From Chitinophagaceae bacterium (GTDB lineage: Bacteria; Bacteroidota; Bacteroidia; Chitinophagales; Chitinophagaceae), in NCBI GenBank assembly GCA_003456175.1, contig DMPB01000094.1, positions 5,487 through 10,784 of the forward strand: DNA of 5,298 nucleotides, given 5' to 3'. A program made the translations under genes and the position numbers. The notes below the pieces were generated by a model. That model was not told the DNA's origin, ran no database searches, and saw nothing but the letters and a program-made list of their open reading frames with translations. Below are positions 1 through 5,298 of the stretch, one piece after another (within the stretch, counting starts at the first letter, position 1; each line of letters opens with the position of its first letter).

Positions 1-1280
1 GCAGCAGCTATACTGCCCCAAGCAGCTAAGAAAATAATTGCAATTAATAAGCCTACCAATCCTTTAGGTAAGGCATCTACAACAAAGCGTAAAAAAATAT
101 AATTGGTATCGTTGGTGTCTATGCTGCTATCGGCACGTTTAAGCATGCTTTTGTAGGCTTTTTGCAAGCTATCTTTTTGTAGTTGTAGTGCAAGCATCTT
201 ATCCTTGCTTACTACATCTGTTTTGTTGCTTGCTAGCCATTGCTGCGAAGTAGCTTGTTGCGTTATTTGTACTGCTTTAAACTGCTTATCAAGCTGTTGT
301 AAGCTATCGGCTTGTATGGAGTTAGCAACTTTGGTTTCGGCTGCCTTATTGAAAAATATGGGCTGTGGTTGAAACTGATAGTAAGCAAAGAGCAAAACAC
401 CAATGAGTAAAATAAAAAACTGCATAGGAACTTTTACAAGCCCGTTCATTAATAAACCAATCTTGCTCTCTTTTGTATCTTTTGCCGTAAGGTATCGTCC
501 TACTTGACTTTGGTCTGTTCCAAAATAGCTCAACGATAAAAAGAACCCGCCAATAATGCCGCTCCATAAGTTGTAGCGATCTTTCCATTGAAAGCCTTGC
601 TCGGTAACACCTGTAGTGATTATGTTCATTTTACCGTTTGCCCCACCAATTGCTAGTGCATCGCTAACGTTAACATTTACCGGAAGGTGATATACCATCC
701 AATAAGCAGCGATACCCATACCCGCAAAAATGATGAGTAACTGTAATTGCTGTGTGTAGGCTACCGCTTTAGCACCACCAGTAACGGTGTACACAATAAG
801 TAAGCCTCCCATAATACAGTTGGTGAGGTAAATATTCCAACCTAATAAGCTGCTTAAAATAATACTTGGTGCATAAATACTAATGCCGGTACTTAAGCCA
901 CGTCCTATTAAAAAAAGAGCAGCAGTGAGGGTTCGTGTTTCAATATTAAAGCGCTGTTCTAAAAATTCGTATGCAGTAAAAACTTTGAGCCTATTAAACA
1001 GCGGTACAAAAGTGATACAAAGCACTACCATGGCTAATGGTAAGCCAAAATAGTATTGCACAAAACGCATACCATCGGTAAATGCTTGCCCGGGTGCCGA
1101 TAAAAAAGTAATGGCACTTGCTTGCGTACCCATAATGCTTAGCAATACTAGATACCAAGGCATGTTACGGTTGCTGAGAAAATACCCTTCTAAGTTTTTA
1201 GAAGTGCTGCTTTTATAAAGCCCATACCCAACAATACCGAGTAGGGTGGCTGCCAGTATAATCCAATCTATTGTGCTCAT
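1..1280 (-). CDS. Sodium:solute symporter (SSS family), 3' end cut by window edge
   Basis: This is an inner-membrane Na+-coupled secondary transporter; its substrate is unknown. The frame is open from ATG at 1280 to the window edge, giving 426 visible residues without the C-terminal helices. Family features seen are the GYFLSNRNMPWY stretch (res 32-43), FLSAPGQAFTDG (59-70), YTVTGGAKAV (164-173) and FGTDQSQVGRYLTAK (253-267), which matches the conserved region of SSS proteins; PKGLVGLLIAIIF (404-416) begins the next core helix. Hydrophobic segments lie near 4-22, 43-62, 74-95, 115-145, 148-168, 178-197, 237-254, 280-301 and 394-420. With the periplasmic N-terminus known for PutP-type members, the charged, Gln/Lys-rich stretch 303-392 would be periplasmic. 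The start codon overlaps the stop of the 36-residue ORF upstream (ATGA), suggesting translational coupling and supporting this start. The family call is firm; the substrate is not readable from sequence. Confidence 0.93.
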   Translation of the reverse strand, partial: MSTIDWIILAATLLGIVGYGLYKSSTSKNLEGYFLSNRNMPWYLVLLSIMGTQASAITFLSAPGQAFTDGMRFVQYYFGLPLAMVVLCITFVPLFNRLKVFTAYEFLEQRFNIETRTLTAALFLIGRGLSTGISIYAPSIILSSLLGWNIYLTNCIMGGLLIVYTVTGGAKAVAYTQQLQLLIIFAGMGIAAYWMVYHLPVNVNVSDALAIGGANGKMNIITTGVTEQGFQWKDRYNLWSGIIGGFFLSLSYFGTDQSQVGRYLTAKDTKESKIGLLMNGLVKVPMQFFILLIGVLLFAYYQFQPQPIFFNKAAETKVANSIQADSLQQLDKQFKAVQITQQATSQQWLASNKTDVVSKDKMLALQLQKDSLQKAYKSMLKRADSSIDTNDTNYIFLRFVVDALPKGLVGLLIAIIFLAAWGSIAA

Positions 1281-1387
1281 GCAAACGAATAAGTTAACCA
1301 GCCAAATAATAAAATTTCAGCAAGTAACGCTGCTATTACTATGGTGTACCACTTAAGCCAATATTTTGTAGTTGTTTGTGCTTGCAT
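1277..1387 (-). CDS. 36-residue single-pass membrane protein, putative symporter accessory protein
   Basis: This small ORF runs from ATG at 1387 to TGA at 1279-1277. It encodes 36 residues starting MQAQTTTKYWLKWY. A hydrophobic helix spans about residues 13-33, and one acidic residue (Glu24) sits inside it in AALLAEILLFGW. The basic, aromatic N-terminus (KYWLKW) suggests that end is cytoplasmic. It lies 4 bp after the stop of the preceding small gene, and its stop overlaps the symporter start by 4 bp. It therefore fills exactly the space between two genes, which argues for a real translated ORF. Small membrane partners of SSS transporters are known (YjcH/DUF485 with ActP, DUF4212 proteins, short 'symporter small accessory proteins'), and the YW..N-terminus faintly recalls DUF4212. 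That resemblance is an impression, not a match. An ATG at 1391 in another frame stops after 12 codons and is not used here. The alternative is a leader peptide that only couples translation. Confidence 0.68.
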   Translation of the reverse strand: MQAQTTTKYWLKWYTIVIAALLAEILLFGWLTYSFA

Positions 1388-1391
1388 GCAT

Positions 1392-1544
1392 TTATTTTTT
1401 GCGATACACGGCAATGCCAGTTGCTGCCAGCCCAATGATGATGCCTAATATCATGCCTAACTTAATGTTTTTTATGATAAGGCCAAGTGCCGCACCAATT
1501 AATATGAGGGTGGCAATGCTAATACGTCTTCTATTTTCCGACAT
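1392..1544 (-). CDS. 50-residue two-helix membrane protein of unknown function
   Basis: I do not recognise a named family. From ATG at 1544 the protein has 50 residues. It has a short polar and basic N-terminus (MSENRRR), a first hydrophobic helix at about 8-25, a tight turn (KNIK, 26-28), a second helix at about 29-46 and a basic tail (YRKK). Basic residues at both ends predict a hairpin with both termini in the cytoplasm. The second helix has small residues at regular spacing (GMILGIIIGLAATG), a glycine-zipper-like pattern that favours close helix packing or oligomerisation. The open frame extends upstream to 1724, but the extra 60 residues overlap the end of the deacetylase gene in another frame and look non-coding, so the internal ATG just past that gene is chosen. 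It lies 58 bp after the deacetylase stop and 4 bp before the next small gene. Confidence 0.7.
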   Translation of the reverse strand: MSENRRRISIATLILIGAALGLIIKNIKLGMILGIIIGLAATGIAVYRKK

Positions 1545-1570
1545 TGTTCTATGCTTGTTGTTGTAGTAGT

Positions 1571-1717
1571 ACCTTACGGTAAATGAATAACTCAATTTGT
1601 CATTAACGCCCCATACCCAACAAATTCGCAAGCAGTTTATAAGCACCAGGCACGCCTGCAGGTAACTGACGAAACAAGGCAAGTCCGGTGTACACGAAAT
1701 TACCTTTACCGTAAGGT
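1571..1717. repeat. Exact 13-bp inverted repeat flanking the end of the deacetylase gene
   Basis: The 13-mer TTTACCGTAAGGT at 1705-1717 recurs as its exact reverse complement at 1571-1583. One arm is in the last codons of the deacetylase (around APYGKGN) and the other is in the 58-bp gap before the 50-residue membrane protein. In the minus-strand transcript the arms could pair across 121 nt. Both arms are also members of the dispersed motif family described in the findings. Confidence 0.55.
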
Positions 1718-4005
1718 GCAACAATTAAGCTGCCTTTACTAGGGGTTTCGCCCGTGTCGTTCATTTCTAAAAGTGCGATATAGGCTTTATCGAGCTGCTC
1801 TGCTTGATATACACTGCGTTCTTGCACCCAGCCATCAAAATCGCTATTGGAAATGCGATTCGGATAATTAAAAATCGCATGATTGGGTTGTAGCATTGTT
1901 ACTGATGCATTTTCTTCTGTAACTCTAACCCTGCTAATGTTAAATGGGTATGGACTCATTTTGGCTCGTACCGGACCAATTTGATTATTGGTATTGTACT
2001 GTACAATTAAATTGCCACCTTGCTGTACGTATTGCATTAAAACATCGTATGCGCTGCTGAGCCAAGCTTCGGTATTATAAGCCCTTACACCTGTAACAAT
2101 AGCATCGAATTTTTGTAGGTTATCGGGTAGCATATCTTTCTGTGTAAGCATTACAACCTCGTATCCTAATAACTGTATGGCTTCGGCTGTTTTGTCGCCT
2201 GCGCCTGCAATATAGCCTACACGCTTGCCAGCAGTTTTAATAGGTTGATTGATGATATGTGTTACTGCGGCCTTTTGATATGTAATGGTTGGGATATGAT
2301 CATATTCTATAGTACGAACATAACTGCTATAGTTGCTATTACCATTGCGGCTCACCATACCTAATTGTGTAGGCTGATATAGAATCGTATCGGTTCGCCA
2401 TGTACTGTTGGGCTGGGTATTATTTTTAATAAACTGAACAAGTGGAATAGCTCCACCATTAGCACTCCAATAGTTTTCTTGTGCATAACGCATTTCTTGC
2501 TTGGGTAAAATGGTGAGTGGTTGATGCTTTTCGCCTTTTACCGGATCGGTGAATTTATATTTTACCGCAAGGGGAATATCTAGAATGGCACCTTCTATAT
2601 TGAGCTCAAGGTGTATCTGTATGGCAGCATCATTTTCGGCTTTGCCAATTAACGCAAGCGGTACATTGAAAAGATCGTTTTGTAATGATTGCATTAGCCA
2701 ATAGGGTTGGGTAGTAGCGTTCGGTTGCACTTGCACCGTGTGAGTAACAATACTGTTGGTATTAGGGGTAAGTGAAACTCCTTTAAATGATAATGGTTGT
2801 GTAATAGCTCCTTTAATGGTGTATTGTTGCCATTGTACAGGGGTGTTACTTCTAACATTCACCCATAGTTGCAATTTCAAACTGTCGCCTTGTACAACTT
2901 GAGCTTGTGTGGTTGTTGCTTCTGCAAATAAGCCTGCTGTATGCACTATTAGGTTGCTAACAGCTTTCATTTTTTCTTGTAACCAATAGTATTCTGATGC
3001 ATTATTGGTAGGTTGTTGTTGCAGTAATTGATAAAGTTTGGCTAGTGCCTTGGTACTAGCTGCTGGATTGTTGAAATTGTATTGTTGAATGATATTATCG
3101 ATCGATTGCTTAATCTTCTTACTATTAGTTATACGTCCCCAAGTAGTATTCACCTGATCTAAAAGATCATTTGTTGGTGCAGTACCGCCGGTAGTGGTGA
3201 AGTATTCGTAGCTATCGCCACGCTGGCGTGGTACTCCAAAACCTTGGCTCTTGTGTTGACTACGGCTTTCGCTAGCAATTTCACCGTAGCCTTGCCCAAT
3301 AACAGGGTTAAATACGCCTACATTTATTTTAAATTGATCTTCGCTAGTGGTATTGGTGCCACTACCAAAATTGAAGGTGTTCCATAAGATTCTTTTTGCT
3401 TGCCAAGTAGTAACACCATTGCTAAGTTGCCAAGGGAATTTACTTGCATCGGCAGCTGCTGCAAAAGCTTCGTTGGCCAATACCGATGAAGCACTATGAT
3501 GGCCGTGGCCAGCTCTACTATCGCTTGGAAAGCGAGTGATGATAACATCGGGTTTGAACTTGCGTATAACCCATACAACATCGGCAAGTACACTATCATG
3601 ATTCCATTTTTGAAGTGCTTCTTTGGTGCTTTTGCTAAAACCAAAATCGTAAGCTCGGGTAAAAAATTGCTCGGCACCATCTATTCTGCGTGCTGCTAGT
3701 AATTCTTGCGTTCTAATGAGGCCGAGTTCTACACCTTGCTCATCGCCAATCAGGTTTTGTCCGCCATCGCCACGCGTTAAGCTTAAATACCCAGTTCTGT
3801 ATTTTTTTTCTTTGGCCAAGTAGGCTAGTAGTCGGGTATTCTCATCATCTGGATGAGCTGCAATATAAAGTACACTGCCTAGTACATTGAGTTTGTGTAA
3901 TTGCTGTTGAATTTCTGCAGCCGATGGAGGTGTAACATACTGCGCTTTTGCAGTAATAAATGTAGTTGCCGTAAGTAGCAAAAAAGTAAGAATTCTTATA
4001 TGCAT
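1603..4005 (-). CDS. Exported PIG-L/LmbE-type zinc deacetylase with C-terminal glutamine-amidotransferase-like domain
   Basis: This complete 800-residue protein probably hydrolyses an N-acyl (typically N-acetyl) group outside the cytoplasm. Residues 1-21 are a signal peptide with likely cleavage after AKA (19-21), before QYVTPP; no lipobox Cys is seen. The catalytic PIG-L domain spans about 40-270. AAHPDDE (49-55) and AGHGHH (165-170) supply expected zinc ligands His51, Asp54 and His170, with Asp53 as general base and His167 as second catalytic His, by analogy with MshB. Residues about 365-485 look like a beta-sandwich (VVQGDSLKLQLWVNVRSN). Residues about 592-800 resemble a class I glutamine amidotransferase/ThuA fold (KRVGYIAGAGDKTAEAIQLL, YVQQGGNLIVQYNT), but the expected nucleophile region reads VTGVRAYN without Cys, so this domain probably binds rather than catalyses. 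Simple LmbE enzymes are about 230-300 residues; long forms like this are common in Bacteroidota. It is the first gene of the cluster ending in the symporter. Substrate unknown. Confidence 0.93.
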   Translation of the reverse strand: MHIRILTFLLLTATTFITAKAQYVTPPSAAEIQQQLHKLNVLGSVLYIAAHPDDENTRLLAYLAKEKKYRTGYLSLTRGDGGQNLIGDEQGVELGLIRTQELLAARRIDGAEQFFTRAYDFGFSKSTKEALQKWNHDSVLADVVWVIRKFKPDVIITRFPSDSRAGHGHHSASSVLANEAFAAAADASKFPWQLSNGVTTWQAKRILWNTFNFGSGTNTTSEDQFKINVGVFNPVIGQGYGEIASESRSQHKSQGFGVPRQRGDSYEYFTTTGGTAPTNDLLDQVNTTWGRITNSKKIKQSIDNIIQQYNFNNPAASTKALAKLYQLLQQQPTNNASEYYWLQEKMKAVSNLIVHTAGLFAEATTTQAQVVQGDSLKLQLWVNVRSNTPVQWQQYTIKGAITQPLSFKGVSLTPNTNSIVTHTVQVQPNATTQPYWLMQSLQNDLFNVPLALIGKAENDAAIQIHLELNIEGAILDIPLAVKYKFTDPVKGEKHQPLTILPKQEMRYAQENYWSANGGAIPLVQFIKNNTQPNSTWRTDTILYQPTQLGMVSRNGNSNYSSYVRTIEYDHIPTITYQKAAVTHIINQPIKTAGKRVGYIAGAGDKTAEAIQLLGYEVVMLTQKDMLPDNLQKFDAIVTGVRAYNTEAWLSSAYDVLMQYVQQGGNLIVQYNTNNQIGPVRAKMSPYPFNISRVRVTEENASVTMLQPNHAIFNYPNRISNSDFDGWVQERSVYQAEQLDKAYIALLEMNDTGETPSKGSLIVAPYGKGNFVYTGLALFRQLPAGVPGAYKLLANLLGMGR

Positions 4006-4159
4006 ATGGTGTTGGTAAAAGTCTGAATGTTACTGCAATAAACAACAATCGTTGTAGAATATGATTGCCATCGGTGTAAAATTCGACAGGTGGGCAATGT
4101 TAGCGGCAGATTTAACGCCGCGTAGGCATTTGCCGTAAGGCGTATTTGTTGTTTACAAT
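4006..4159 (-). other. Presumed promoter and leader region of the deacetylase-symporter cluster
   Basis: This 154-bp gap lies between the receptor terminator and the deacetylase start, so the cluster's promoter is expected here. I could not find a convincing Bacteroidota promoter (-33 TTG with -7 TAnnTTTG); the nearest -7-like string, TAACATTC, lacks a properly spaced -33. Two inverted repeats are visible: the GC-rich one at 4115-4143, listed separately, and a short one (ACAAC-GATT-GTTGT on the minus strand, 4055-4042) about 37-50 bp before the start codon. No Shine-Dalgarno is seen before ATG 4005, as is usual for this phylum. Confidence 0.4.
4115..4143 (-). repeat. Imperfect GC-rich inverted repeat in the cluster leader
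   Basis: On the minus strand the outer arms ACGCC (4143-4139) and GGCGT (4119-4115) can pair, enclosing an inner GGCA-AA-TGCC palindrome (4134-4125). An alternative small hairpin GCC-TTAC-GGC (4141-4132) competes with it. The segment also contains one copy of the dispersed TTTRCCGNAAGG motif (4129-4140). It lies about 110-140 bp upstream of the deacetylase start and could be an operator, an RNA leader structure or an intergenic repeat; nothing in the sequence decides between these. Confidence 0.4.
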
Positions 4160-4188
4160 AAAAAGCCCCGCCATTTGGCGGGGCCTTT
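4160..4188 (-). terminator. Intrinsic terminator of the TonB-dependent receptor gene
   Basis: On the minus strand a perfect 8-bp GC-only stem (GCCCCGCC/GGCGGGGC, positions 4184-4177 and 4172-4165) closes a 4-nt AAAT loop and is followed directly by TTTTT (4164-4160) and ATTG. It begins about 30 bp past the receptor stop codon. On the plus strand the trailing sequence is only CTTT, so termination should be mainly in the direction of the receptor gene. It separates the receptor from the deacetylase cluster. Confidence 0.93.
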
Positions 4189-4217
4189 GGTATCATATTG
4201 CCCTTGCGGGTAAATGA

Positions 4218-5298
4218 TTAATTGAAAGAAATTCTCAAACCTACTTGGCTTACCCAACGAGCACTGAATGAAGGTGCTGTGCTGGTGCTTACTGTGTAAG
4301 GAGCATTGTTGGCTGGTGGTACAAAGCTGTAAGTTGGAACAGTAGTACCAGTTTGGTAGCCACGGAAGCTCATTAACTGGAAGGTGTTGAAGCTTGCAAA
4401 GTACTGACGGCCCCACTCTCTGTTTAACATGTTAGAGAAGTTGAAAATGTCGTAAGTAAGTTGCATTGCAATACGATCTTTACCAATTTTAACACTGAAG
4501 TCTTGTTTGAAGCTTAAATCTAACACGTGTGTGAAAGGTAAGCGGTCGCCGTTTCTTTCAGCATATTGGCCACGATTTTTGTTCAAGTATGGTGAACCTT
4601 GAATGTAAGTTTCCAAAGCAGCACGTTGCATATCTGGAGTCCAAGTGCCAGACTGAACAAATACCATGTTGCGGATATCGGTAGCTGTAGGAATGTAGAT
4701 TAAGTCTTGTGAGTTAGCAGCACTTACGTCTCTAACCATTGAGCTGTTGTACACGTAAGTAAGCGGGTTGCCACTCTGACCAGTGTAGAACAATGAGATG
4801 GTTGTAGCCATGCTTTTCTTAGCATATACAAACTTCTTGCTTACAAAAGCTGTGATACGATGACCTAAATCGAAGTCGCTACGTGCACGTGTACCGAAGT
4901 TACGGCCGTTAACAGTAGCCAATGTGTTGAACTGGCTGTTGTTTTGGCTGCTGGTACCTTCGTAAGTAACGTATGAGTTACCATAAGCGTAGTTAGCGTT
5001 GAAGCTCCAACCTTTAGCAGCTTGCTTATCTACAGTGAATGTGAAGTTATAAGCATAACCTTTTTCAGTAGCCTTATTGCTTAATAAGTAGATACCAGTA
5101 TAAGGGTTGGTACCGTTAGCACGGATAGGAATGAATGGAGCAGAACCAGTTGAGCTGTATACATTTCTAGTATCAGGACCAGTTGCTTTTAATGTTGGAG
5201 GTAAGATGTTAACATTCTCGTAGTAGATCTCGTTGATGTTAGCAGTTACCATAGCTTCAGCTGTTAACGTCCAACCGTTGCCAATACGCTTGTCGGCA
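4218..5298 (-). CDS. TonB-dependent receptor, Oar-like, C-terminal beta-barrel part (5' end cut by window edge)
   Basis: This is the outer-membrane receptor barrel; the N-terminal plug and any carboxypeptidase-regulatory-like domain lie beyond the window. The frame is open from the right edge, entering as ADKRIGNGWTLTAEAM, and stops at TAA 4220-4218, giving 359 visible residues. The ATG at 5252 is internal Met16 of the fragment, not a start. Evidence for a barrel is the run of alternating aromatic/polar strands (YAYNFTFTVDKQ, WSFNANYAYGNSY), the strand-turn segment SDFDLGHRITAFVSKKF typical of Oar-like receptors, HVLDLSFKQDFSV and LTYDIFNFSNMLNREWG near the end, and the terminal strand VGLRISFN with an aromatic residue next to the C-terminus, as in outer-membrane barrels. 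Third codon positions are often C or G (AAC, ATC, TAC, GAG), unlike the A/T-ending downstream genes, which suggests high expression. It is followed by a terminator, so it is probably not co-transcribed with the deacetylase. The ligand cannot be inferred. Confidence 0.92.
   Translation of the reverse strand, partial: ADKRIGNGWTLTAEAMVTANINEIYYENVNILPPTLKATGPDTRNVYSSTGSAPFIPIRANGTNPYTGIYLLSNKATEKGYAYNFTFTVDKQAAKGWSFNANYAYGNSYVTYEGTSSQNNSQFNTLATVNGRNFGTRARSDFDLGHRITAFVSKKFVYAKKSMATTISLFYTGQSGNPLTYVYNSSMVRDVSAANSQDLIYIPTATDIRNMVFVQSGTWTPDMQRAALETYIQGSPYLNKNRGQYAERNGDRLPFTHVLDLSFKQDFSVKIGKDRIAMQLTYDIFNFSNMLNREWGRQYFASFNTFQLMSFRGYQTGTTVPTYSFVPPANNAPYTVSTSTAPSFSARWVSQVGLRISFN

Noticed and set aside
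346..588. Minus-strand 80-residue ORF inside the symporter
   Set aside because: It is in a different frame from the clear SSS protein and has no coherent domain.
1350..1391. Small ORF starting at ATG 1391
   Set aside because: It reaches a stop after 12 codons. The ATG at 1387 opens the frame that runs exactly to the symporter start.
1372..1566. Plus-strand 64-residue hydrophobic ORF
   Set aside because: It is antisense to the 50-residue membrane protein. Complements of hydrophobic codons often read as hydrophobic, and every neighbour is on the minus strand.
1545..1724. 60-residue N-terminal extension of the 50-residue membrane protein
   Set aside because: It overlaps the final part of the deacetylase gene in another frame, is Cys-rich and irregular, and a well-placed ATG exists at 1544.
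3324..3699. Overlapping 118-residue minus-strand and 67-residue plus-strand ORFs inside the deacetylase
   Set aside because: Both fall within the catalytic domain of the deacetylase, which reads perfectly in its own frame; they are frame shadows.
4006..4080. Possible Bacteroidota promoter with TAACATTC as -7 element
   Set aside because: It has two mismatches to TAnnTTTG, and the only TTG elements nearby are too close to serve as -33.
3845..4416. Three short minus-strand ORFs (67, 66 and 87 residues) around the receptor-deacetylase boundary
   Set aside because: They overlap the terminator, the leader or the two real genes, have low-complexity Cys/Thr/Ser-rich translations, and show no start context or domain.
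4868..4886. Palindrome ACGGCCGT inside the receptor gene
   Set aside because: It is a single 8-bp palindrome in coding sequence, expected by chance and with no flanking symmetry of note.
1..5298. CRISPR array, tRNA, rRNA, insertion sequence or phage features
   Set aside because: No regularly spaced direct repeats, RNA gene signatures, transposase ORFs or terminal inverted repeats were found on either strand.

Overview
The window reads as a fragment of a Bacteroidota chromosome, most likely Chitinophagaceae or a close relative. The reasons are the AT-rich composition, the Oar-type TonB-dependent receptor, a large secreted PIG-L deacetylase of a type common in this phylum, and the lack of strong Shine-Dalgarno sequences. 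Every supportable gene lies on the minus strand, so the window is best read from its right end to its left. The genus-level placement is an impression from protein style, not a computed result.

Layout in the direction of transcription. (1) 5298-4218 is the C-terminal part of a TonB-dependent outer-membrane receptor, cut by the window edge and closed by a clear intrinsic terminator at about 4188-4160. (2) 4159-4006 is a leader or promoter region with inverted repeats but no promoter I can call. (3) 4005-1603 is a complete 800-residue exported PIG-L/LmbE-type zinc deacetylase with a C-terminal glutamine-amidotransferase-like domain. (4) 1544-1392 encodes a 50-residue two-helix membrane protein. 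(5) 1387-1277 is a 36-residue single-helix membrane protein whose stop codon overlaps the next start codon (ATGA). (6) 1280-1 is a sodium:solute symporter (SSS family), cut at its 3' end by the window edge.

Items 3-6 form a tight co-directional cluster, with gaps of 58 bp, 4 bp and a 4-bp overlap and no terminator between them, so they are probably one operon. The plausible shared task, which is inference, is extracytoplasmic removal of an acyl group from an N-acylated (amino-sugar-like) compound, followed by Na+-coupled uptake of the product. Two very small membrane proteins would be accessory factors of the symporter or the membrane. The symporter also carries an unusual hydrophilic, helix-prone insertion of about 90 residues, predicted to face the periplasm where the deacetylase would work.

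Outside the genes, a short dispersed motif (consensus TTTRCCGNAAGG, an ACC-GNAA-GGT mini-hairpin) occurs about seven times, in coding and intergenic DNA. It is not explained by any gene call.
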